Origin: Sarcocystis neurona
Lineage: Eukaryota; Apicomplexa; Conoidasida; Eucoccidiorida; Sarcocystidae
DNA length: 64,000 nt
Reading direction: 5' to 3'
Assembly: GCA_000727475.1 (NCBI GenBank)
Contig: KL647293.1
Coordinates: 1,996,588-2,060,587, forward strand
Shown here: in pieces, positions 1 through 11,600 of the stretch
Numbering within the stretch: the first letter of the stretch is position 1
Layout: the number at the start of each line of letters is the position of its first letter
Program-made: the position numbers and the translations under genes
Notes under the pieces: model-generated
Told to the model about the DNA's origin: nothing
The model's database searches: none
What the model saw: the letters and a program-made list of their open reading frames with translations, nothing else

Positions 1-3000
1 AGATGTGAGAGGAGGAGAGAATGTACAGTTCGTAGCAACAGTAGGAGGACTGAAAAAGGCAGAGGTTCCGAGCGGCAGCCGGCGCAGCACCCGGTGGAGC
101 TGTTGCACTCCCAGTTGGTCAGGGGAGCGCGATGACACTAGTGGAAACAAGTAGATGGATACACGTGTATAGAGAGGAAGCTCTACGTACACAGAGGGAG
201 ACACTCACAAGTACAATTCTGCAACGTTATTATACGTACTTCTATTCTTACATGCGTCCACGTACGGAAGATCGATTCAGACGCGTGGATACAAACCTAC
301 GTACGTATGGGAATGCGAAAAATTACCCCTGGTTCTCATTTAACGCAGTAAACTCCCTATGCAGATATAATGCACATATAAGGCAGATAGATATATATGT
401 ATATCTGTACATATATCTACATATATACGGTAGCTGCTGGTGGCGAAATAGCTCGCAGAGGGAGGGGAAGGGGAGCATGACGGCGAGACCAGTACGTGCG
501 CAGCAGCAGCACACGAAGGAGCGTGTCACTGCTGGGCCCTGATGTGACAGGTATGTATATACGGAGCTTTTGATAAAGTATACAACTACAAGGAGATCTA
601 CGTGGACCCAGGGCGTTCGTGGCTATGGAACTCTACTGGAAACCCACGAACTGGGGCAGTGAGCAGGCGATAGACAAGCGAGGAGCCGGCCGCCTCCAGC
701 ACCGGCACGTAAAGACACCGCAGAAAAAGGAAGAAGGGGGTGTCTTGTCGCCATTGACGGAAAGCAAATGGCGTTGGAGGAGAGCGACTGTGGGAGAGGA
801 AATCTTGGAGAAAGGAGATATGCTGTTAGAAAAAGAGATGCCAGTGCTAGAGGAGTTGTGGTTACAGTGAGTGGTTGGCCGTGAATGAGTTCGCGAAAGC
901 AAAGTTGGCGAAGAGAGGCAGCTGTGAGGGGCATTTGCCGAGGCGTTCACGACCACATGACCCACCCATTATTCGTGACAAAGGAGACGAAGGAGGTGAG
1001 GCAAGAATCACCTTGAAGCATTTATAAGGGAAGGACGAGAACAACTGACTCGTCTAGAGATGAGTCAGTGTCGGAGAAAACGTTGGGGGACATAAAACTT
1101 GAGACCACGAAGTGGATTGCTAGCGAGGAGAGAAAGCGAAATGCTGCGTACATTTGCATTTCTCACTCCTAGGTCGCCAGGAGCAATTGCAATCCACTGG
1201 CGCACCTCTCTTCTCGACAGTGAAGTGCATTCGTAGGACGCACCGGAAACTTCGGCACTAGAGGCGTCCCTGGCACACACAGGGCAGTTGCAGCAACTGT
1301 TGCCCGTTACGGCAGCGGCAATCCATAGTTGCACGAACCGCCGCCCGCTGCAGCACGAGCGGCCGCACCACTAAGAGCAGCAGCAGCACTTCCGGCAGAG
1401 CGGCAGCGTATCTTCCTGATAGTAGAGGCGCACGGGCGGCCGGAATGCTTTGCAACAGCGGCAGCTGTGGCGGTTCCGCCACAGACAAGTACTTGCTGCG
1501 CTCTAGTACACGTACCTTCACTTGAAGCAGCACGTATATTTAAAAGCCGAACAAGGATATGCAACGGCAACCAGAAGGCGCACCGACAACTCAAAATGAC
1601 AGTAGTTTGATGAAGACACGGACAAGCCACAACCGCAGTCGTAGGGTGGCGAAAAATGGTGTAGCGCTGGAATACCTGTAAATTCGTTCTGTGACGACGC
1701 GAGTGCGCCACCCGTGACAGACTACCGTTACTTCACGCCTGTTCAAGGCGGCTTACAGGCAGGCGCTCTCTGGCCACGCTTCTGGGCTCCATGTCACTCC
1801 TGGTAGCCTGATATTCGTCAGCTTCCTGTTACTACGATTCCTTCTGTGCTGCTGTTGCTCCTTGTGCTCCGGTGGCGGTCCCTGCGACACCGCGTCATCA
1901 TGTGTTGTCGCCGTTACCACTACCACTGCTACTATGGCTACTACTACTACTCCTCTTACCATTACTCCTATTACTACTGCTACTACTACTACGGCTACTA
2001 CGACCTACACGTGGTAGTACCGCTGCAGCTATCGCTACTGCGCGCGCTGCTCCCGTTCGTTCGAGTGGCAAGCTGTGTGTGCTGCAGTGCTGCTGCTCCA
2101 ACTGGGGATAGGATCATGTGCTGCAGTTGTCGCTGGGTGGTGGTGCAGATTCTGCTGGAAGTTCTACTGCTCACGGTGTTTCCTGAACTCGCAGCGGCTT
2201 TCTGCACCGCCTCCCGACATGTTTGCTCTCTGCTAGACATGTGTGCTGGCTCGTGCCCTTGTGGGGTCGGGCCTCACTCCCTCCTTGAGAATAGTGACCG
2301 GATTCGGTACGACACCCAACAGGGAACCACAGATTTCTGTGGAAGGCGATGCTAGCCCTGGCTAAATAAACATGTACGTTAGAGGCGCGCGCAAACACCA
2401 CATGAAGTTAACACCGCCCTTATGTGGAAAGACACGAAGAAGTGGAATGACGCGTGGTAGAAGGCTACACTGCTGAAGTGTGTATTTATCTGCAGCAGGG
2501 ACGGTTCTCTCTACAGGCGTGACCCAAAGCGGACTCTTCTTTTGATCTATGAAGCGGCCTACTTGAGTAATCGCCGTGCAGAGGGAAGGAACCTTGTGTC
2601 TGGGGGCTATGTTGTAGGACTTGATGCATGGCGTGTTGCTTTAGTCGTAAGAAAAACATAACGCAGCACTTCGTGACGACATCAGCAGTCCAAAACTGTT
2701 GCATCAGCTCCACAGCAAATGGAGTTTTCCGTGATGGTAACAAAGCGGCTGGGAGGAGCTGCCCCTACGAAGAAGAAAATTTTACAAGGCACGACTGCCT
2801 ATTGCTTCAAAAGCGGCAGGAGTTCAATGACAACAATGGGCACATCTTTCACACCCATACCCTCAACTGTGGACACGAGGAGGGATCACACAGAAGAACC
2901 GAATGGTGAATTACCTAGAAGGCAGGAAACGCACGATGCCGCGAGATGGCGCAGTGCCACGAAGGCACAACGTTATGCTTGACTGTAGCCCTCGGATATT

Positions 3001-4740
3001 AACGCGCAAGTACCATTGAGAAACGTTGAGTGAATCGGCCTTAATCACACAACGTACACACTGAGGTACACGCGTGTGCCTATTTATCGCTCGCCGAACA
3101 CTGGTGTGCACATATGTGTCGAGACTATCCATGTGAAGTGGAACTACCTGGAAGCTGATGTATACATTGAATCAAATCTCCCTCCACATACGTCTATGTG
3201 CAGATATACATATATATAAATATATATGCGTAGTTGCTACAAAGAAACCTTCGCAGCGTGTTCGTGCGTCTTTACGCTCGTGTATAGTCAATGAAGAGGA
3301 GCGATCGGTGTAGCTGCCCGTATTGCGAGGTTACAGAGCAGAGCGAGAGAGCGACTCCGAACAACAAAAAGGGGGATTAGAAGTGTGTACGCTACCGATA
3401 CGTGTGAAAGTATGCGGACAGAAGCGTTAATGCATATGTGGAGCTACACGTAGGTGTGTACTTAGATGTGAGCATTGAGGGAGAGGGAGTTGTGTTCTTC
3501 GTGTACGAGTATTTTCCGGTGTTTACCTTGTTCCACTTTTTGCGTTCACAGCCGCATACCGATAGCGAGGAAGACACGCTGTGTATCTACTTCCGTCTAT
3601 CTCTATATACTCATATACGTAAGTGAACATATAGTATTTAGTCTATGTACTCCTTTGCTGGGGGCCGCGTACGCACCTACGGATATACCTACCGTCCAAC
3701 ATTTTTGTACGTATATGCTTATGCGAAACACTATGTAGATGCGTATACTCCACCTCGGTGCCGAGCGTTCCTTCGTCTGTAGTGGCGGGCCGCAGTGAGA
3801 CGGATGGTGAAGATTCGACGTGTTGCTGCGCATTCCTGCGCCCACAAAACGGGCGCCTGCAAGCTCTCTGCACGTTAGCAGAGTACGCAGCACACTCGTA
3901 GCGGCAGCGCCCGCAGCATAATCAGCACCACACCGCCGCGCCACACACTACCAGCATCAGCAGGAGTGTGACCAGCACGAGAATGACCGGCAAAAAGCGA
4001 GGAGTCACACGAAGCCACGCGGGCAAAGGACAAGAAGCTCCACCGCAGGTACAGCCCGCAGCAGTAGGAGCCGCAGCTTTCCTGACAGTGCTTTCGCAAG
4101 CCTGCTGCTGCGGAGCAGGAATAAAGCGGGTGCGTCAGAAGATGGAGGAGCCACAGCGTATGCGGACCTGTAGTTGGAAGGGCAGCAGCAGGACGAGGGC
4201 GTAGAGCAGGAGCAGCAGCTGTTGAAGCAATGGGATGGATGCCTGTAAGGCGACGGCAGCCGTATCATCACGGCCCGCCGGGCGCAAGGGGCTAGCCGCC
4301 GGTACGGGGGTTGCGAGAGCAGTGAGAATTGAAACCCTACGTAGAAAAAACGGGCCTCTACACGCTTTTTTCTTCTATCGTAAGGCGCTACTAGTTTCCA
4401 TTCCCTTCAGAAAAAATTGACTCCGACGTTGGTGGCGGCAGATGTTTTGTAGGTCGTATTGGCAACTTTTCCCTCCTTGCAGCTCCTTGCCCCCTCAGTG
4501 CATCCAGCTGTAGCGCAGCCCCTCCCTCTCCGTTCTCTCGCTCTCTTTCCTTCAGCACATTGATTGCCACGGTACAACTGCATGTCAAGCACGCTAATTG
4601 CTTTGCACCACATATCGAACTGCAATGAGTGAAGCAGGGTAGCCTCTTGATTAATATATGTCTATATGTGTACGTTTGTGCAGGTATGCCGTGTATGTAG
4701 GAGAAGGTCGGTGCAACAGGAAGAGCTTTCCACTCCTCTG
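1..4740. other. Intergenic or unassigned DNA
   Basis: No gene can be supported here. Open frames under 170 codons occur on both strands, as expected by chance at this base composition. The frame at 619-870 (plus) ends in a Glu/Leu-rich segment and 2719-2982 (plus) follows an acceptor-like CAG, but neither resembles a family I know and neither has a matching partner exon. The stretch holds a TAC triplet cluster near 1.9-2.0 kb, short TA runs near 390-425 and 3205-3230, and a pyrimidine-rich segment near 4490-4560 that could be the leader of the gene starting at 5049. Confidence 0.5.
1912..2007. repeat. Degenerate TAC/ACT triplet microsatellite
   Basis: A run of TAC-phase triplets, interrupted by single changes (tactactactac, ggctac, taccat). 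It would encode an almost pure Tyr/His/Cys run on the plus strand, which argues against coding. The same triplet type recurs near 7430, in the array at 49606-50290 and, in the opposite orientation, at 59520-59720. Confidence 0.8.
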
Positions 4741-4884
4741 TAATATACACCCATATTGAAGAACAGGGGGCAGCAGCAGAAGTGTGGCTTATCTGTCTAG
4801 AAAGCCACACTCTCCATACCTAATAAACACCCATATTGAAGAACAGGGGACAGCAGCAGGAGTGTGGCTTATCTGTCTGGAAAG
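4741..4884. repeat. 64-bp direct repeat, two copies, with hairpin
   Basis: Two near-identical 64-bp copies lie at 4741-4804 and 4821-4884, separated by 16 bases, sharing cccatattgaagaacaggg and gtggcttatctgtct with only a few substitutions. The end of copy one and its spacer form an inverted repeat: agtgtggctt at about 4780-4789 and aaagccacact at about 4801-4811, giving a stem of about 10 bp with a loop of about 10 bases. The element lies about 165 bp before the ATG at 5049, so it could be promoter or leader sequence of that gene. Confidence 0.8.
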
Positions 4885-5048
4885 GTCTGACGTATATTCG
4901 ATCTACGTAGGAGCAACTGGTGCACCAGCCGAAGCTTCACATTCCCAAAGAAAGGCGGTGGGCCTACCAGCCGGCGCTTCTCTCTTCTTTTCGTGCACCC
5001 GGCGGCTGACCCCGCCAAATAGGGGAATTCAGCATAAAAGTCGCCGTC

Positions 5049-5807
5049 ATGGATACGTTAACGGCGGAGGAAACGGAGGCTTTCTACAACGACATAGCGT
5101 TGCCACCAATTCCTCTTGGTGGATTCGACGCCTCGGCTCGTGCTGCTTCTCCGTCATATCCCTCACAGATAGATTTACTGCTGCAGAACACCAGGAAGGA
5201 GCCGTCGACCGCTCAGCACGTGCAGCAGCAGGGGACAGTGACGGACAGTGGCAGCAGCAGCACGCCACTTGAGAAGCACACCAGCACACCGGCCGACAGG
5301 AGCCGAAGTCCTGTGTACGCGAGTACCAGCAGCCCTACACCAGCCTGCAGCACAAGCACACATTATAGCGGCATTGCAGCTACGATGACTCCCCCAGCAG
5401 CAAGCACCGCGACTCCGTTGCAGCAGCAACAGCAGGGAAACTTGCTCCCACCCAAGGAGGCAGGCCTCTCTTCTTCTGGGGCTCCGATACTGCAGTCAAC
5501 AGCAGGAGCGGCAGGCGAAGGGGCAGGAGTCGCCGTCCCAGCAGCAGCTGCACTTGCCGCTTCAAGGAGAAATACAGGAGAACTCTCAGGAACTCTGAAT
5601 CTTTCTGGTCAGCAGGGCACGCAGAACACGGGAGGAGGAAGAACAGGCTGCTTTGTCCCATCCGCACCCCACGCAACACCTGCTACGCTGCCGCGGGGTG
5701 CAATGGACAGCAGCAGCAGAGCAGGCAGCCGAACAGCACGCAGCTACAGCAGCAATGGAGATGCTGCTGCGGGGGGGAGAGAAGTTCTGCCGTTTGCTGC
5801 TTCGCAG
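5049..5807 (+). CDS. Probable exon 1 of PRA1 gene: Ser/Ala/Gln-rich N-terminal region
   Basis: Open from ATG at 5049 (context gccgtcATGg) for 253 codons to a strong donor CAG|GTATGC at 5807/5808. The product starts MDTLTAEETEAFYND and contains QQQQQ, SSS and Ala runs from CAG-phase triplets, typical of Eimeria coding sequence. No signal peptide and no domain seen. The frame stays open past the donor to a stop at 5883-5885, so a single-exon 278-residue hypothetical protein is the alternative. A pyrimidine-rich leader lies upstream. Confidence 0.55.
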
Positions 5808-6649
5808 GTATGCGGCACTGCGACTGCGCACATCAGCAGGCGTAGCATCAGCAGCAGACGAGCAGGAGCCAAACAGCAGCAATAGGAGGTGGAGCAGGAC
5901 GTGCACCTGCGTATGGGTGTCGCCTATTGTCGATCCTGCATAGAGTCGTCTTACGTAGTTTGGCTCCTGCATGCGCGCAGACGTCCGTTAATTTTCTTCG
6001 TATGTAACCAGCAGGCTTGCTCACCGCCGTTCGACTGTACGTACACCGTAGGTGAGGAACAGTCTTTACACACGTGTTCTCCCCGAGAAGCTTTGCTAAA
6101 GAAAAACAGGTGGATAGTTCCTCTTGATGGGCGCGGGCAGCTGTACACTATGGCTGGCGGAGTTCTCTCTTGTCAAGACCAGACGCTTCCTCAGGCCCAT
6201 ACATACACGTATATATATTACCTGTACATGGGGATATATATGCATATAGGTGCTTACGTGTACGGATCAATGTATGTGCGAGTGCGTATACGTTTATAGA
6301 TGTGGTCTGCCCGTTCACGTATACGTCATATACAAGTGCGCCCATACATATATACATGTACATATACACATACACATACTTTTATGTACATACGTATACA
6401 TATATATATATATGTATGTATACAAGTATGCGCATTCGTATCTGTGCTCACGTGCACAGATGAATGGATATTTGTACGCATACACGTTTATAGGTGTAGT
6501 CTGTATATTCATACACACGGTAGACACAAATACGCCTATAGATACGTACATCTGTACATTGAAGAATCTAGATACAAATACGCCCACCTATATATATGTA
6601 TATACATGTATACATCTGTACGTTGACAACTGTAGACACACACACGCTT

Positions 6650-6680
<31 letters not shown>

Positions 6681-8626
6681 TATCCCTACATTGAGAATTG
6701 TAGACACCAATACGTCTATATATATATATATACATTTATACATTGAGAATTGTAGACACAGATACGCCTCTCTCTCTCTCCATATATATATATATATGTA
6801 TGTACAATGAGACTTGTAGACGCATGTGTGCTTACGTATGCTCATGAATGGATACATGCATGCACGTACATTCTACGGGTGTGGTCTGTATACTCGTGTA
6901 GACCCAAGTACGCGTGTACACATATCTATACATACGTAGATAAATAGATGTATGATGCGTACGTCAATGTGTGAATGGATACGTGCACGCATGTACGTTT
7001 ACTAGTGTGGTACGTATATTTATATACGCGTAACACACGAACACGCCTATATATGTAAACACACATATGTATATGTATGCGCATATAGAGTAGCTTTAGA
7101 TCTGTATCTGTGTCGTGCATGTAGTGATAGCAGGACAAAGAAGAGTAAGAGTGCTGCATGCGACACACTCACTACGCGGTGTAGGGGTGTGCGCGCTCCG
7201 TAGGAGCCGTCTTCGAACGAACTTGCGCCCCTATACTGCTCGCTGCATGTGTCCTGCTACTAGTACAGCTACCACTTCTAGAACCGGTTGTCGTAGCAGG
7301 ATGTGCCGCCTAGGAGGGGGACTAGCAGCACTGTATACCAAGACTACTACTAGTAGCACGAGGAAATAAACGATCACCAGAGAAGGACTCGTGCGCGTGC
7401 AGGTAGTTGAAGCAGCTACGATAGTCGCACCACCACTACTACTACTGCTGGCAGCGTTCCAGGAGTCGTTGTAGAAGGAGCACGGGAGCAGCTTATCTAG
7501 AAGTGGACATTCGATGAAAAGGGCTTCCGGGTATCTGCAGCGCTCCTGCGTGGACCGCAACACCTCCTAGCGGGGGTGGTAGCGGTCGTTGTAGAAGAAC
7601 TGGGGAGGTCAGGAGTGCGACATTTCTGCGAGAGAGGTGGTCGACGACTGCTGAGACAGACAGGTCGCTGTGGAAGTATCGTTGCTAGCAGTTGAATAGT
7701 GGTAATACTGCATCACCAGGACCCGCGTGGACGACGAGTGCTTATAGCAGATTGACGGGTCGGAGCGGTAGGAGTCGTCGCGTCTTGTGACGAGGAGTCG
7801 TCGTTCGCTGCCTGTTTCGCGTGCTGCCATGCGCATCGTCTGCGCTTTGCTGCGGCGCTGGTGGACTGTCCTGCTCCGCTGTTTCCTGCGTTGTGCAGTA
7901 GATTCCTGCTGCTATGTTGGGTGCGTTCACGTACAGTAGACCAAGTGCTCTCTGCCATTCCTGCTGCTGATCCGGCTGTCTGCTTTGCGGATTCACCGGC
8001 CCTTGTACGGGTCTGCTGCTGCCTTTCTGCAGTGCGTCTGAGTTGCAGGAGTGCTACGGGTTCGTTGCACGGCAGGCTGCGGTGCTGTGGTGCTGTGGGG
8101 ATGCGTCTGTGCGGTAAAACGGTGTGTGCTGCAGGTGCAGGCCCTATACGTAGCAGTACGCCGGAGAGTGTTTGGCAGGACAGCGTCGTGGAAAGAGTTT
8201 TGCCAGGTCTCTTCCTTTGAGCGTCCTGCAACGGGGGCAGTGGCGGTGGACAGGGTGGAGAGAAATATTCGCTTTTTCTTTATGAACTACGCGCTGCTGT
8301 GCGCCGCGCTGGTGGTCTTGGCGGTCATTGTGAAGCCGGCCATCCTCGTCGTGGGAGCCGTCTTCGGCGGGGCTGCTGCAGCAGCAGGGCTACATGGCGG
8401 CAGCGGCATCCGGATTAGCGAAAGCGCGGTCGTCCCTGTGAAAAACATTCGTTACATCTGCGGCGCTGCTGGGATCCTCACCCTGTTAATTATTGCGGGG
8501 CAGCTCGTTGTGGGGTTGCTTGCTGGGTGTGCTGTGCTCATTTTGCTCCACGCAGCACTCCACGTTGGCGTGCCGTACGAAAAAATCGCGCAGCACTGCG
8601 CAGACGACTTCGACTGTGCCGTGTAG
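5049..8626 (+). CDS. PRA1 family (prenylated Rab acceptor) protein, two-exon gene model
   Basis: Model join(5049..5807, 8135..8626), 416 residues. PRA1 proteins are small membrane proteins of the ER/Golgi that bind prenylated Rab GTPases and affect their membrane delivery. The family-defining part is entirely in exon 2. Exon 1 ends at CAG|GTATGC in phase 0 and exon 2 starts after CTGCAG in phase 0, so they join without a frame change; the 2.3 kb intron carries the repeat array at 6190-7090 and ends CTG-rich, like other introns in this window. Exon 1 alone has no domain, so its membership is inference; without it the PRA1 domain lacks a start codon in a sensible place. Human PRA1 is about 185 residues, so the N-terminal extension here is large. 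The domain call is firm, the join moderately so. Confidence 0.6.
6190..7090. repeat. Composite AT-rich tandem array within the presumed PRA1 intron
   Basis: Two interleaved repeats. A short one, tagacacaaatacgcc-like followed by a variable (TA)n stretch and acattgagaattg, starts at about 6531, 6569, 6633, 6701, 6753 and 6817, with spacing of 38-68 bases because the TA length varies. A longer one, seen as gaatggata ... acgtttataggtgtagtctg, has that second block at about 6290, 6484, 6868 and 6995. Long Tyr/Ile/His open frames here are products of the repeat and not genes. Confidence 0.8.
8135..8626 (+). CDS. PRA1 domain exon (terminal exon)
   Basis: This 163-residue exon product carries the family signature in order: a basic helix end AVRRR, then SWKEFC and FERP (the RPW.xF ... 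F.RP block of PRA1), NIRFFFMNY (the N..YF..NY block), a first hydrophobic hairpin with the central KP (VIVKPAILVV), a polar loop, a second hydrophobic hairpin, and an HAALHV end followed by an acidic tail DDFDCAV. Human RABAC1 has the same order, including HAAFH before its acidic tail. Acceptor CTGCAG is at 8134/8135; a second in-phase CAG at 8140 would drop two residues. Stop is TAG at 8624-8626. Four membrane-spanning or hairpin segments are expected. Upstream plus-strand sequence is CTG-rich and read as intron. Confidence 0.85.
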   Translation: MQALYVAVRRRVFGRTASWKEFCQVSSFERPATGAVAVDRVERNIRFFFMNYALLCAALVVLAVIVKPAILVVGAVFGGAAAAAGLHGGSGIRISESAVVPVKNIRYICGAAGILTLLIIAGQLVVGLLAGCAVLILLHAALHVGVPYEKIAQHCADDFDCAV

Positions 8627-11600
8627 AGACAACCGCCCCAAACGAACGTCCCGAATAAATAATAGACACGTCGCACTGCGTGTGATCCCATGTAGACGTG
8701 TGCGCACCCAGCGCGCGCGGCTCCGGCGCTCATACGTGAGAAAGACAGACACGGTCGCGTGTCGGTTTTGATATGGTATACACGGGCATTTGTGTGTGCG
8801 GCGTGTAGGTGGGGACGGCGCCACAAACAGATATCTGTACATACATTGGTGTGTATGTTTGCGGAGTGATTGCAAGATGGGAGCGCTGGTTGCTGCCGGA
8901 GTGGGCCGAACACCTGCCTGCGTACACCGGCGTAGACTCCTATGCACACTAGACGACAAAGATGAGTCCTGGGCGGAGGTGGACATTTTGACTATACAAG
9001 TGTTTTCATCTACGACGTACCGCCGCCCAGCGCGGTCACAGTCTGTACGCCTTTACGTCCGTGTGTGCGTATTTTTTTGTATGCATGAGCACACGTAACA
9101 AGGTTGACACAATATATACGTGTACGTCTATGTTTGGACCGCTGCCGTCCAGCGCTGTGTACTCGTGTGATACTCGTGTGCACAAGCATGCTTGTGAAGA
9201 GCTGTGCGTGCGTGTGTACGCGGTGTATCTAGAGGACGCGGATGGTTGTATTTGTCAGTAGTTGTGGTTCGGTGTGTGTGCTAATGCGTATGTCTCGCAC
9301 AGATGTGGACACACAGAGCGCGCACGTGAGGTGTACATACAGCGGCGTGCGCGGGAGTGCATACGCTCAGACGTGCTGTTCATGTCAGTGAGGTCCTTTT
9401 AGGCCACCGCAGAAGATCCAATCACACAAGTTCTTGTACCTTCGTATAGTACGTGACGGTGTTTACGCACATACGTATGAATCCATATGTATACGTGTAG
9501 AGGCTGGTGCTATACGGAGATGTCGCACATACTACTGTACTGCGGGTGTGGGGGACGTAGGAATTATAGTCATCATTGTGGACGCAGCCACTCGTAAGCG
9601 GACGCCTAGTGAATGCGCCGAGTTTTGTGTATCACTTTTTGGATGGCGTTGCATTCTCACGTAGACAGGTTTCGTTTTCCTATTTTGACTTCATGTATAT
9701 GTGCTTGTGCATACGCGCGTGTCTCTCCGTACATGGGTGCAACCAGATGTATACATGCAAGTGTGTACGTGCGCATGTGTATGTATATTTATATATATAT
9801 ATGTGTATGTATATATATTACGTATGTGTGTATACATATAGGTATATACGGATATGTACGTGTGTAAATGCCTACATACCCATGTGTTTGTATGCCAAGC
9901 TTCACAACGTGCAGCAGCTGCGCAGCCACTGCTGGTGTGTCACGCTCACCAGAAGTAGGCGAGGAGTACGCAGTAGTTTTCTGCGGGGCCGCTGCTGCTT
10001 GGGAAACTACTGTAGAGAAACACCGTATCTTTTGTAGATAATCCTTGTAATTTCAAATGCCGCAGTGGCCCCCCGTAATTGGCACCTGAGGCATGCCAGA
10101 CCGTGTAACGGTGCGTACTGACGTAGAAGTCTGCGTTACACCCATGGAATTCTCATCCAACCCATCTGTGTAATGGTGCGCGGCACTTAGCTGTACAACG
10201 GCAGCACGGGGCTACAGAGCAATCCCAGAACCTTTTACGGTTCGTTCTGGTGTTGCTTTTCTGTTGTCGAAGGGCAGCTCACACGGGGCGCGAAGCAACA
10301 TTACAGGAACTTTTAGTGGTCTGCTTGAGTACAGTCTCTCTCTCATCCCAAAAAGACCAGAGCAACACATCGCAGGTGACCACTATTCAAAAACCACCAG
10401 CATCGTCCAGGGACACAGCTCTGCAGACCTGAACACGCGTGCATCCTTATTAAACAGGAGGTTCTCTGAGTGCTTTGGTGCTCTTAAAGATAGCAACCGA
10501 AGCCGAGCTTCTTTTGCATGCGTACAGGTGCAAAGCAACTCTATGTTCTTTCCCATCCACGAAGTCTAATACGGCGTCAATTTTGCACAAGTGTATATAT
10601 ACGCATATGCACTTCCGTCCGTACCTAGGTAGCCTGTTAGGCTTTCGCTGCGGCGGGTGAGCTGCTCCGTCCTCAGCGGTATTTCTGCTGTATGTGTACA
10701 CGTACGCAGTACACACATGTACAGAGAAATATGCGTACACACGTACGACGCGGGCATATGTACACGTACACGAATATACGTGTACACAAATCTACTCAAC
10801 AATATACGCGCGTATATATGTATACATATATGTATATATCTATGTGTACGTGCCGCGCTAGGGCTGAATGCCCCCCTGGAAGCTGAGCTTTCACGCAGAA
10901 GTCTACGCTGTGTGACCATCCCACGCGAGACTGTTGGCTCCCACGAACAACTCACTGATCTACGTCTACTGCGCAGAGGGTGTGGCTGGTCAAGAACCAG
11001 CTGCACAGACTTTCGTGGAAGCAGACACATAGACGTCTTACCTTCCCCAGCTGTTGAAAGTAACGAGCGGGGTTCGTAAACGCCCGCACAGGAGGTCGCC
11101 TTCAAAGTGGACACATGAACTACGTCTACTCGTTAATTGAATATTTCGAAGTCTATTCGGCGCACCAAAATGCGCAAACATAAAAATGTGAGCACCGTGC
11201 CATTAACCTTCTCCAGGCAGGCACTGTTGATGTAGTAGTGCAAAGGGCAAGAGAATCGAAGTCTATCTTGTCTCTGCGTGGGTATTGAAAGGCTTCTGTG
11301 TACGCATGTATGTATTTGGGTACCTTGCCACGCGTGAGGCACGGACGAACATGAATAAGTTGCAGAATCAATGTAGAAGCCTTACTGGGGCGCGCGTAGA
11401 ATGTGTACGCAGCCTGACTGAGTGTAGTGACTTGTGTTTTGTAGCGGCGGTTGGACGTGTGCGAGGAGTAAATACGTAGTCAGGAGTCTGTACCGAAAAT
11501 TGTAGACTAGGCGCTTGTGCCTCGGCTGTGAACAACACCTGCAATCGGAAAGCATCTGCCCACATCCACATGTATATATATATATTCATGTGTATACACA

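Noticed and set aside
6250..6810. Long Tyr/Ile/Cys/His open frames
   Set aside because: They read straight through the TA/ACGTATA repeat array and their composition is dictated by the repeat.
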